Notes: generated from the sequence alone by a model not told the origin. Numbered from the stretch's first letter, positions 5,215 through 11,477 are shown. The stretch is DNA of 11,477 nucleotides from CAZTAO01 sp964611645 (GCA_964611645.1 CAZTAO010000092.1:1-11477), one strand, 5' to 3'. Numbers and translations: made by a program.

Positions 5215-7907
5215 GCAAGCTAACATTGGAGACGACCGCCTGGGATAACATCCCAGATGAACTGAAGTCACTTCGTCAATGGGTCTGCTATCGCGTCGAG
5301 GATCGCGGCGGCAAACCCACTAAGATACCTTATCAAATCGACAGCGCGGGCCGCAGTAACGCCAAATCCAACGACCGCAATACCTGGCACAGCTTCGAAG
5401 AGGTGATCGACTCGCTCAGCAAGCCCATTAACAGGTTCAATGGTGTGGGATTCATGCTATCCGAGTCGGACCCCTATGTATTCATAGACCTTGATCACGT
5501 CGTGGTTGATGATGGCCAGATCCAGCCCTGGGCACAGGAGTTGATCAACCGAGCAAACTCCTATACCGAGTTTAGCCAATCAGGCACCGGTATCCACATC
5601 ATTGCGCGTGCCAAGAAGCCCGGTTCTCGCTGTAGAATACACACCCATTCGCAGTTTGAAATCTACGATGACGTGCGGCTGGTGGTGTTCACGGGGGCAT
5701 TGCTGCCTGGGGCACCCGCGCAGATAAATGACGCTCAGCCGGCCATCGACCAAATCTACTCTGATGTCTTTGGACACGAACCTCAGAACGTGCCCCAAAA
5801 GGAATCTGCGAAGAACAAACGTCCTAGCCGTATGCCAGATCGCGTGCTTGTCGAGCGTGCCTTGTCGGCCAGCAATGGCGACAAGTTCTCCAGACTCTGG
5901 AACGGCAATATTGGAGAGTATGACGGCGATGCCAGCGCAGCGGACATGGCGCTTTGCTGCATGTTGGCCTATTGGACTGGCAAAGACCCAGTCTGGATGG
6001 ACGGGCTGTTTCGTGCGTCGGGACTGATGCGGGAGAAGTGGGACGAACTGCGAGGCTCCCAGACCTATGGGCAGATAACCATCGACTCCGCCGTGAATTT
6101 GACCAAGGAGGCATACGTCGACCAGACGGCCGATAGGGGTGCTAAGCCTGCCATGCGTGGCGGAGCGCGCAATAAGGGCAACCCGGCACACGGTCCAGAC
6201 GGCGAACCTATGAATGATCTGGGTAACGCAAGACGGCTGATTAAAAAGCACGGCACACACATACGGTATTGCCACGATGCCATGTGTTGGTATTGCTGGG
6301 ATGGTCGCCGGTGGGCCAAGGATGATACCAAGGAGATAATCCGCAAGGGCATAACTGTGGTGGACGATATGGTTCGACAGGCTGATGGGATGCGCAAGTC
6401 CGCCATATCCAACTCAGATGACGCCGCACTTGAGGCCGCTAAGTCATTCCAGCGGCATGCTGTCTCTTCAGGAAATCACAGTCGAATCGTCTCTATGATT
6501 GCCCAAGCAGAGTGTGACCCTGCAGTCAGCATTCTCACGAACCGTCTTGACACCAGTCCGTGGCTTCTGAACTGCAGCAATGGCACTCTTGACCTACAGA
6601 CCGGGGAACTGCGGCCACACAGCCAGTTGAATCTCATTTCGAAGCTGATCAATGTCGCCTATAACCCCGAAGCTCAGTGTCCGATCTGGGAGAAGTTCAT
6701 CGCAGACATATTTGACCATGATGCTGAGCTGATTCGCTTCATCCACCAAGCCTGCGGCTACACATTGACCGGCAACACTCGTGAGCAGGTGTTCTTCATC
6801 CTGCACGGGTACGGATCGAATGGCAAATCAACGTTTCTAGGCACGCTTCGTGACGTACTGTGCGACTACCAAGCCAAGACGACCACAGACACGTTCGTGG
6901 AGAAACACAACTCAAACAACAGTAATGACGTGGCGGCTTTGCGAGGGGCGAGAATGGTCAGCGCAATAGAGGTCGCTGCAGGCAAGAAGATGTCGGAGTC
7001 CTTGGTAAAGGAGCTGACTGGTCAAGATGAAGTTACTGCTCGTTTCCTCTACAAGGAGTTCTTTACATTCGCTCCAATCTTCAAACTCTGGCTTGCTTGT
7101 AATCATATACCAGAGATCAGGGGCCAAGACGATGGGATATGGCGGCGTGTGCGGAATATCCCCTTTAAGATTCAATTTCAGGACGAGGACCATCCTACGG
7201 GACCTTACAAAAACAGAGACCTGCCGGACCAATTGAGAACTGAATTGGAGGGGATACTCGCCTGGCTTGTCCGTGGATGTGCCGACTGGAACAAGTACGG
7301 TCTATCTATGCCTGCAGTGGTGATGAAGTCGACTGCCAATCTTAGAAAAGATATGGATCCCCTAGATGGCTTCTTCAGTGAGTGCTGCGTAACCGGAAAA
7401 AACGTGAGGTCTCAGGCAAAGGATCTGTATTCGGCATACGTAGCTTGGGCAGAGGAGAACGGTGATCGGCCATTGTCGCAGCGTTGGTTTGGTCTTCGTT
7501 TGTCTGAGCGTAGTGGGTTCAGTAATTTCAGAGGGGCCAAGGGTGTACGCTGCTGGAAAGGCATCGGTTTGCTCGACTCTGACAACTCGTCAGCGGATCC
7601 TTCAGATGTGACTGATGTGGCACATGGCACCCTTTTTGCCGAAACCTTCCTACGCGCGAAGAAAGAAGATCATGATCATGGTAATAGTAATAACGCTATA
7701 GAAAGTTATAGCAGCCCAGTGCCACAAGTGCCACAAACGTCACCTGTATCCGGTGCTGTGTCGCATGCCGACGACAGCCTCGATCAGCCGAGTCTGCCTC
7801 CCACAATCCCCTGCGACAAGTGCAATGCCAATGAGTGGCAATCTGACCCAGGTGATGCCTCCAGATGGCTCTGCATCAAGTGCGGCGCTGCTGTGAGGGT
7901 CCTCTGA
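5211..7907 (+). CDS. PrimPol-like primase/polymerase fused to D5-type SF3 helicase
   Basis: This 898-residue protein joins several domains. Residues about 1-170 look like an AEP/PrimPol domain: FIDLDH with Asp93 and Asp95, SQSGTGIHI with His129, and QFEIY with Glu150, as in NrS-1-type phage PrimPols. A helical domain follows (about 210-300, SAADMALCCMLAYWT). A D5_N-like segment (SNGTLDLQTGEL) leads to an SF3 helicase with Walker A GYGSNGKST (533-541), Walker B MVSAIE (Glu587) and motif C KLWLACNHIPE (sensor Asn631). A winged-helix-like part and a polar linker precede a zinc ribbon CDKC-x16-CIKC (868-891). It probably primes and unwinds phage DNA at the origin, and may also polymerise. ATG 5211 forms the ATGA overlap seen elsewhere in the operon; an in-frame GTG at 5202 would add three residues. 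Confidence 0.92.
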   Translation: MSKLTLETTAWDNIPDELKSLRQWVCYRVEDRGGKPTKIPYQIDSAGRSNAKSNDRNTWHSFEEVIDSLSKPINRFNGVGFMLSESDPYVFIDLDHVVVDDGQIQPWAQELINRANSYTEFSQSGTGIHIIARAKKPGSRCRIHTHSQFEIYDDVRLVVFTGALLPGAPAQINDAQPAIDQIYSDVFGHEPQNVPQKESAKNKRPSRMPDRVLVERALSASNGDKFSRLWNGNIGEYDGDASAADMALCCMLAYWTGKDPVWMDGLFRASGLMREKWDELRGSQTYGQITIDSAVNLTKEAYVDQTADRGAKPAMRGGARNKGNPAHGPDGEPMNDLGNARRLIKKHGTHIRYCHDAMCWYCWDGRRWAKDDTKEIIRKGITVVDDMVRQADGMRKSAISNSDDAALEAAKSFQRHAVSSGNHSRIVSMIAQAECDPAVSILTNRLDTSPWLLNCSNGTLDLQTGELRPHSQLNLISKLINVAYNPEAQCPIWEKFIADIFDHDAELIRFIHQACGYTLTGNTREQVFFILHGYGSNGKSTFLGTLRDVLCDYQAKTTTDTFVEKHNSNNSNDVAALRGARMVSAIEVAAGKKMSESLVKELTGQDEVTARFLYKEFFTFAPIFKLWLACNHIPEIRGQDDGIWRRVRNIPFKIQFQDEDHPTGPYKNRDLPDQLRTELEGILAWLVRGCADWNKYGLSMPAVVMKSTANLRKDMDPLDGFFSECCVTGKNVRSQAKDLYSAYVAWAEENGDRPLSQRWFGLRLSERSGFSNFRGAKGVRCWKGIGLLDSDNSSADPSDVTDVAHGTLFAETFLRAKKEDHDHGNSNNAIESYSSPVPQVPQTSPVSGAVSHADDSLDQPSLPPTIPCDKCNANEWQSDPGDASRWLCIKCGAAVRVL
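7614..7735 (+). other. Candidate replication origin inside the primase-helicase gene
   Basis: The 8-mer GTGCCACA occurs at 7719-7726 and 7728-7735 as part of a tandem 9-base repeat, and inverted as TGTGGCAC at 7616-7623. Between these copies lies an AT-rich stretch (about 7661-7712) containing the perfect palindrome CATGATCATG (7671-7680, two GATC sites) and the inverted repeat GCTATA/TATAGC around a six-base loop (7695-7712). Iteron-like repeats next to AT-rich DNA inside a replication gene resemble known phage origins such as that in lambda O. The segment encodes the polar linker of the protein, so the composition could instead follow from the amino acids. Origin function is inference. Confidence 0.35.
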
Positions 7908-9148
7908 TGGCATACACGGCGTCAGCAATTCTGCGCGAACTGCACGAAAGGGGCATAGTCCCTGCTCTGGGTGCTGCCGGGCAGCTAGTTCTTACTCCGG
8001 ACGAACTCGTAACCGACGATGTAGCAGAACTCGTTCGGAAGCACAGACAGGCTATCGTGGGAGAACTGTGCGCACAAGCCAACGTCGCTTTGCTGGAGAT
8101 CATGCCGGCCACCGCGTTCGGACCAGCGATAAGCGCCCAGAAGTATGGCAAGCTCCGGGACTACGTTGGTCAGGCATGTCCGGTCGTTCTCATTGGATTC
8201 CGTGGCGCGGGCACAGTAGTCCGCGTCACACCGCCCAATGATGTGTTGCCCGCGGGATCCGTTACTCTCTGGCTCGCCAACGGTGAGCGCGAGGATTATG
8301 ACACCCGAATGCTGCGTTACGAGGATGGAAGTCCGGTTGCGGATGTAACCTGGGATGTTGTCGAGCCATCCGCTGCCGAAGACAATGCCGATGGTAATGA
8401 GACTACTGGCCACTTCCTGTGGGTAGCCACCGACCTTGACTCGTTTGAGGATACTGATTCCCGGTTGGGCCAAGAGGTCGATATAGACCAGGTCTACCGC
8501 ATGCTGGACGCCCCATATTATGCGTGGCTGCGATCCCGCATGGAAGTTGCCAGGAAAGCACATGCGTCAGGCTCCCTCGACGATGACGCATTCGAAACCC
8601 TGCGCGAGCGGTTCAACACCGTTCATTCCTGGGCAGTTGCACATATTGGTGAGGATGCACTGCGCAGAGCGGTCAAGTCCACCAACGCCAAGTCCTATGT
8701 GGCTCCGTCTGAGGAGACTTATGCTGCCTACCGCATAGCACAAGACGACTCCTGGGACGCACAGGTGCGCCAACCTAGCGCGTCTGCTCCCTCCGAGGCA
8801 CTGACAGGCTATGCTCCTGAATTGCAGCGACTGTTGGCGACACAGGGCTTTGCCGCTATTCGCTCGTCGGTCATCGGGAAGGTCGTTGTGGTCAGCCGCG
8901 ATGAGTCAGTCGTTGTCCCTCCCGAATGGGCGAAGGCTGTCACATTCACGATGGACGAGATTGGGCTACTGAAGAATGCTGGACCCAACATGATGCAGCA
9001 GGTCTATGAGGTCAAGCGGAGATTTGGTGGCACAGCAATGCCTACAAGCGATTCGCTGGCACACAGGGTGTGGCCCGAGGAGTACCCCGAGAGTATCGGC
9101 AAACGGGTCTCACACTTCCCAATGAACCCTGCCGGGCAGGCAGAGTAA
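7907..9148 (+). CDS. Protein with TubC-like N-terminal domain, function unknown
   Basis: The 413-residue product starts at ATG 7907, which overlaps the primase stop as TGATG and has GAGGG at 7894-7898. Residues 1-54 (SAILRELHERGIVPAL, then VLTPDELV and VAELVRKHRQAIVGEL) match the helix-strand-helix pattern of TubC N-terminal docking domains, which are also annotated in phage proteins next to primases. The rest is not recognised. It has a beta-rich segment with VVLIGFRGAGTVVRV and a duplex of charged turns, an acidic linker (about residues 158-175), a helical segment (YYAWLRSRMEVARKA) and a C-terminal block (FTMDEIGLLKNA, then VYEVKRRFGG). No signal peptide or membrane segment is seen. Position directly after the primase-helicase suggests a replication accessory or adaptor, but no function is claimed. 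Confidence 0.75.
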   Translation: MAYTASAILRELHERGIVPALGAAGQLVLTPDELVTDDVAELVRKHRQAIVGELCAQANVALLEIMPATAFGPAISAQKYGKLRDYVGQACPVVLIGFRGAGTVVRVTPPNDVLPAGSVTLWLANGEREDYDTRMLRYEDGSPVADVTWDVVEPSAAEDNADGNETTGHFLWVATDLDSFEDTDSRLGQEVDIDQVYRMLDAPYYAWLRSRMEVARKAHASGSLDDDAFETLRERFNTVHSWAVAHIGEDALRRAVKSTNAKSYVAPSEETYAAYRIAQDDSWDAQVRQPSASAPSEALTGYAPELQRLLATQGFAAIRSSVIGKVVVVSRDESVVVPPEWAKAVTFTMDEIGLLKNAGPNMMQQVYEVKRRFGGTAMPTSDSLAHRVWPEEYPESIGKRVSHFPMNPAGQAE

Positions 9149-9175
9149 AGCAATGTGCGTTTTTTGCACAATGCA

Positions 9176-9248
9176 CAACTAATAGTGAACCGGGCGCAAC
9201 ATGCCTTCTCTGCCCATGTCCGGGTTGCGCAAACAACTAGTGGTGAAC
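9176..9248 (+). repeat. Direct and inverted repeats upstream of the terminase-like gene
   Basis: The 111-base gap 9149-9259 contains two near-identical 15-base direct repeats, CAACTAATAGTGAAC (9176-9190) and CAACTAGTGGTGAAC (9234-9248), with 13 of 15 matches and a start-to-start distance of 58. Between them is a perfect 7-base inverted repeat, GCGCAAC (9194-9200) and GTTGCGC (9224-9230), and CCGGG occurs at 9190-9194 and 9220-9224. This could be a binding site for the adjacent small-terminase-like protein (pac/cos-like) or for a regulator. I see no convincing sigma-70 promoter here. Confidence 0.5.
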
Positions 9249-9249
9249 G

Positions 9250-9256
9250 AGGAGAG
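9250..9256 (+). promoter_or_regulatory. Ribosome binding site for the terminase-like gene
   Basis: AGGAGAG precedes ATG 9260 by three bases from its end (about five from AGGAG). It supports this start; an in-frame GTG at 9155 lacks any such site and would translate the repeat region. Confidence 0.75.
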
Positions 9257-9259
9257 ATT

Positions 9260-9772
9260 ATGACTAGGAATCCAGATATCGAGGAGACCAGAGGACCAGT
9301 AGGCAGCGAAGACCGTGCTCGTGTGGAACGTTGGAACCGTAACGGCGAAACAGGCGGCGGTCCCGGCGGCGCACCCGCGGGCAATACCAACGCTCTCAAG
9401 CACGGTATCTATGCGGACAGGTTTCTGAGCCCGGAGGAGCGACCAGTCTTTGACGCCATCATCGGCCAGTTGCACGAGGACTTCGTGTTCAACAAAAGCT
9501 CTGACTTCATGCAGGTCGAACTGGTCGCAGTATATTTCCTGAAACTGGGACGCGCTCAGGAAGCCAATGACTGGGATGCGGCTGAGCGGTTGGACCGAAT
9601 GATTCGCTGCCACCTCAAAGACCTCAAGGCGACCAAGATAGCGCGTGAGGGTGAGGAGCCCAAAGGCGCTGAGACGACGCCGGCGGAATGGGCGACATCG
9701 CTACTGGAGAGGTTGGCCGAAGTGGAGAGTAAGGCTCGAGCAGAGTCGGAACCGGAGAAAACGCAGGAATGA
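9260..9772 (+). CDS. Terminase small-subunit-like phage protein
   Basis: The 170-residue product carries GAPAGNTNALKHGIY (37-51), the G-x-P-x-GN-x-NA-x-KHG-x-Y signature common near the N-terminus of phage small terminases and related DNA-binding phage proteins. A helical, charged middle (DWDAAERLDRMIRCHLKDLKATKIAREG) and an acidic, disordered-looking C-terminus follow. Small terminases recognise the packaging site and feed DNA to the large subunit. ATG 9260 was chosen for its Shine-Dalgarno site. The stop overlaps an ATG at 9769 as ATGA, the coupling used throughout this genome, but no large terminase follows. The motif is seen directly; the terminase label is moderate because some unrelated phage proteins share the motif. 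Confidence 0.6.
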   Translation: MTRNPDIEETRGPVGSEDRARVERWNRNGETGGGPGGAPAGNTNALKHGIYADRFLSPEERPVFDAIIGQLHEDFVFNKSSDFMQVELVAVYFLKLGRAQEANDWDAAERLDRMIRCHLKDLKATKIAREGEEPKGAETTPAEWATSLLERLAEVESKARAESEPEKTQE

Positions 9773-9990
9773 GTTCAGATAACACCGTGGGGAAGTCTGG
9801 GATGGAGCGATGTGCAGGCGTGGATTTGGCTGGGCAGAGTCAGGCGATAGCAGATAATACCTCGTTATCTGACTATGGCCAGTGCCTCTGCTCCCTCGAC
9901 CAACAATGGGTGTGGACACTGACCGTCTGTGTGAGACCGCTAGGCTACTGCGACTTAGTCACGAATGCTTTTAGAAGCTGCCCGAGGGTC
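9773..9990. other. 218-base gene-poor stretch between convergent genes
   Basis: No recognised gene lies here. It separates the + strand terminase-like gene from the minus-strand toxin gene. It contains the inverted repeat at 9847-9876 and a small palindrome GACTTAGTC at 9952-9960. I see no strong hairpin plus U-tract terminator on either strand. The + frame from ATG 9769 stays open through it but has no recognisable domain. Confidence 0.5.
9847..9876. repeat. Inverted repeat with 7-base centre
   Basis: CAGATAA (9851-9857) and TTATCTG (9865-9871) are perfect inverted arms around the 7-base centre TACCTCG. The symmetry continues outward as ATAG and CTAT with one extra base on the right arm. 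Short arms around a 6-8 base centre are typical of tyrosine-recombinase core sites, and a tyrosine recombinase is encoded about 0.8 kb away; a repressor operator is equally possible. Confidence 0.4.
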
Positions 9991-10374
9991 TCAGACCTGG
10001 CAGTAGCGCCTCAAAAACATTGCGGCCACTTCCTTGTCGGCCTGACCAGTGGCCACTTGTCGCACGAGGTCCTCGAAGGCTTCTTCCGGAGCGTCGAACT
10101 GGACGTCGTTCATTTCCAGGAAGACGAGAGCGGCAACTGCTCCAGTGCGTTTGTTGCCATCGACAAACGGGTGGTTCTGAGTGATGTGAAAGAGATATGC
10201 GGCCGCCATTGCGTAGATGTCGTTGTGCAGATAGCAACCGTCGAAGGTAGCCGACGGCATTGCTACCGCCGACTGCAGGAGATGGAGGTCCCTTACCCCG
10301 TCAGAGCCGCCGTACCTCTGGACCTGATCGGTGTGGATTGCGAGGACATCGTCAAGACCGAGAAAGTCGACCAT
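9991..10374 (-). CDS. doc: Doc/Fic-family death-on-curing toxin
   Basis: The 127-residue product has the Doc form of the Fic motif, HPFVDGNKRTG (residues 68-78), with His68, Asp72, Asn74, Lys75 and Arg76. Lys in place of the usual Gly of AMP-transferring Fic proteins is the Doc signature; P1 Doc phosphorylates EF-Tu and blocks translation. The N-terminus (DDVLAIHTDQVQRYGGSDGVRD) also fits the Doc subfamily, as does the length near 125. The start codon directly follows the stop codon of the upstream antitoxin gene, so the two are one operon. Downstream, on the minus strand, no clear terminator is seen. Toxicity and target are inferred from the family. It may stabilise the element or act in phage defence. 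Confidence 0.9.
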   Translation of the reverse strand: MVDFLGLDDVLAIHTDQVQRYGGSDGVRDLHLLQSAVAMPSATFDGCYLHNDIYAMAAAYLFHITQNHPFVDGNKRTGAVAALVFLEMNDVQFDAPEEAFEDLVRQVATGQADKEVAAMFLRRYCQV

Positions 10375-10602
10375 CTACTCTGCCAGCCTTTTGAGGGCGT
10401 GACCGTACTTGCGGTGGGTGTTCTCCAGCGCCTCTCGGAACTTAGCGGCTCGCACTTCATCTCGAACCGGAGTGACTATGAGAACGCTGCCGTCAGTAGT
10501 CACCTCGAGGGGAGTATCGTTGTCTATCTTGAGCAGGTCGAGGACGCTGCGGTCGATGACCAGCGCCATACTATTGCCGTGTTTGGTGAGTTTCTTGACC
10601 AT
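10375..10602 (-). CDS. AbrB/MazE-like antitoxin
   Basis: The 75-residue product starts MVKKLTKHGNSMALVIDRSVLDLL and continues with PLEVTTDGSVLIVTPV, the swapped-hairpin AbrB/MazE DNA-binding pattern (residues 1-46). The C-terminal 25 residues (RAAKFREALENTHRKYGHALKRLAE) form a helix that probably wraps the toxin. I chose the ATG at 10602, with GGAG at 10610-10613 seven bases upstream, over an in-frame ATG at 10653 that would overlap the predicted -10 element. Doc is classically paired with Phd; pairing with an AbrB-type antitoxin is a known alternative arrangement. It likely represses its own promoter at the palindromes upstream, with toxin binding modulating repression. Confidence 0.85.
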   Translation of the reverse strand: MVKKLTKHGNSMALVIDRSVLDLLKIDNDTPLEVTTDGSVLIVTPVRDEVRAAKFREALENTHRKYGHALKRLAE

Positions 10603-10627
10603 GTCGCCGCTCCATGTGAATGCATTG

Positions 10628-10644
10628 CTGTACATACAGTGTAT
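10628..10644 (-). promoter_or_regulatory. Candidate autoregulatory operator for the toxin-antitoxin operon
   Basis: Two overlapping palindromes are present: CTGTA-CA-TACAG (10628-10639) and ATACA-G-TGTAT (10634-10644). They cover the predicted -10 element and start site, where binding of the AbrB-like antitoxin would block transcription. Confidence 0.5.
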
Positions 10645-10666
10645 CACCACCAACGTGGGCAGTCAA
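10638..10666 (-). promoter_or_regulatory. Sigma-70-like promoter of the toxin-antitoxin operon
   Basis: On the minus strand, TTGACT (10666-10661) matches five of six bases of the -35 consensus, and TACACT (10643-10638) matches four of six of the -10 consensus, with exactly 17 bases between. Predicted transcription starts near 10631 and gives a leader of about 30 bases to ATG 10602. The promoter begins just after the integrase stop codon, so the toxin-antitoxin pair can be expressed on its own. Confidence 0.6.
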
Positions 10667-10674
10667 AGGCGGAC

Positions 10675-11475
10675 TCACATTCTTTCCAGAGCATCCTCCA
10701 GCCGGTCGTCGGAGAGGTGAGTGTAAATCTCGGTAGTGGATATGTCTGCGTGACCCAGCGCCCGCTTCACCAGCAGCAGGTCGGACGTCGATTCGTACAG
10801 GTGCGTGGCGAACGTGTGTCGCAGACCGTGCGGTGTTATGTTCTTGGCGATGCCCGCCTTCTCCAACCAGTAACCCAGGCGCTGCGCAATCTGCCTAGCG
10901 GAAATCCTTGTGCCACGCGACGATACGAACAGCGCCAGGCATCCGACTGTGGCTACGCGCCGGCGTTCCTTGAGATGGTCCCGCAGCAGTGTGCGCAGAG
11001 TCGACTTCACGAACTTGACCTGAGGGATGTTTCCTTTGCCGATGATGCGGATGTGCTTGCCGTCGAGATCGACGTCGTCTATGTCCAGGTTCACCAGTTC
11101 GGCAATGCGAATGCCGGTGCCCAGGAACAACTCGAAGATGACGCGGTCGCGGCGTGCCAGTGGATTGGCTCGGTCATGCAGTTCTTTAAGCAGCCTGCGC
11201 TTTTCGGCTTCGGTCAGGAATGCGGGCGGCGTTCTCGTCAGTCGTTTCACGGTAACCAGTTTGGCTGGGTTGGTCTGGGTCAGACCGCTTTGAGTGGTCC
11301 AGGCGAAGAACGACCGGACGACTGTTTTGAGCCGATACATCGTCGCAGGGGAACGAAGCCTGCCGTCCGCCGAGTGCATGACTATCTGGTCGGTAAGCGC
11401 CGCGTTGATGAGCGACGGTGTGACTTCGCAGACGTCCAACTCCCCCAGCGCCCGGGCAAAGCATCGCATGTCTCG
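10675..11475 (-). CDS. XerC/D-like tyrosine recombinase (integrase), N-terminus off the window
   Basis: The frame is open to the right edge; the Met codon at 11467-11469 is probably internal, since residues before it (Arg-Asp) continue the frame and the core-binding domain is incomplete. The C-terminus is intact. All catalytic residues are visible: Arg in GTGIRIAEL (codon 11107-11109), Lys in IIGKGNIPQ, HGLRH (His 10828-10830, Arg 10819-10821), His of LGHADIST and the nucleophile Tyr of EIYTH (10723-10725). The partial core-binding domain has the SFFAWTTQSG stretch typical of Xer-like integrases. Such enzymes recombine short inverted core sites for phage integration or element mobility. It points away from the edge and toward the toxin-antitoxin pair. 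Whether it belongs to the phage or to neighbouring mobile DNA cannot be told from the window. Confidence 0.92.
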   Translation of the reverse strand, partial: RDMRCFARALGELDVCEVTPSLINAALTDQIVMHSADGRLRSPATMYRLKTVVRSFFAWTTQSGLTQTNPAKLVTVKRLTRTPPAFLTEAEKRRLLKELHDRANPLARRDRVIFELFLGTGIRIAELVNLDIDDVDLDGKHIRIIGKGNIPQVKFVKSTLRTLLRDHLKERRRVATVGCLALFVSSRGTRISARQIAQRLGYWLEKAGIAKNITPHGLRHTFATHLYESTSDLLLVKRALGHADISTTEIYTHLSDDRLEDALERM

Positions 11476-11477
11476 GA

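Noticed and set aside
5580..6275. 231-codon open frame on the minus strand
   Set aside because: It is antisense to the primase-helicase gene, which has clear motifs; no ribosome site or domain supports it.
7719..7735. CRISPR-like repeats
   Set aside because: The repeats are 8-9 bases and tandem, without unique spacers of regular length.
9154..9170. TGTGC-GTTTTTT-GCACA hairpin as a terminator
   Set aside because: The T-run is in the loop rather than after the stem, and the stem is only five base pairs, so it does not fit an intrinsic terminator on either strand.
9155..9259. Longer N-terminus for the terminase-like gene starting at GTG 9155
   Set aside because: No ribosome site precedes it, and it would translate the repeat-bearing spacer; ATG 9260 has a good ribosome site just before the recognisable protein.
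10603..10653. Longer antitoxin N-terminus from ATG 10653
   Set aside because: It would place the start codon over the predicted -10 element and add residues outside the AbrB fold; ATG 10602 has a GGAG site at proper spacing.

Overview
The window is most simply read as part of a tailed-phage or prophage (or related integrative element) genome of bacterial type. Genes are densely packed, start codons follow Shine-Dalgarno sequences, and base composition is moderately GC-rich. Nothing in it identifies the host species. No tRNA, rRNA, CRISPR array or insertion sequence is visible.

Positions 1-9148 (+ strand) hold one tightly coupled operon of DNA-processing genes. In order they are: a RecB/Cas4-like PD-(D/E)XK exonuclease (5' end outside the window), a Sak4-like RecA-fold ATPase, a DUF669-like ssDNA-binding protein with an SSB-type acidic tail, an ERCC4-type nuclease, a RecD2-like SF1 helicase, a phage nuclease-family protein whose catalytic motif looks degraded, a large PrimPol/D5-type SF3 helicase with a C-terminal zinc ribbon, and a protein with a TubC-like N-terminus. 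Almost every junction is a TAATG, TGATG or ATGA overlap, so the genes are probably translationally coupled. Together they look like a recombination and replication module: end resection, ssDNA coating, annealing or strand exchange, branch cutting, unwinding and priming. No conventional DNA polymerase is present.

After a 111-base spacer with direct and inverted repeats comes a terminase-small-subunit-like gene (9260-9772). No large terminase follows. Instead there is a 218-base gene-poor stretch (9773-9990) with an inverted repeat, then three genes on the minus strand: a Doc/Fic-type toxin, its AbrB/MazE-like antitoxin with a recognisable promoter and palindromic operator candidates, and an XerC/D-like tyrosine recombinase whose N-terminus runs off the right edge. 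The terminase-like gene and the minus-strand genes therefore converge, as expected near an element boundary or a rearranged accessory region.

The most interesting signals are: a possible replication origin inside the primase-helicase gene (three copies of an 8-mer flanking an AT-rich palindromic segment); repeats just upstream of the terminase-like gene; a long out-of-frame overlap between the ERCC4 nuclease and the helicase; and a stop-free 569-codon frame antisense to the toxin, antitoxin and integrase genes that is probably not coding.
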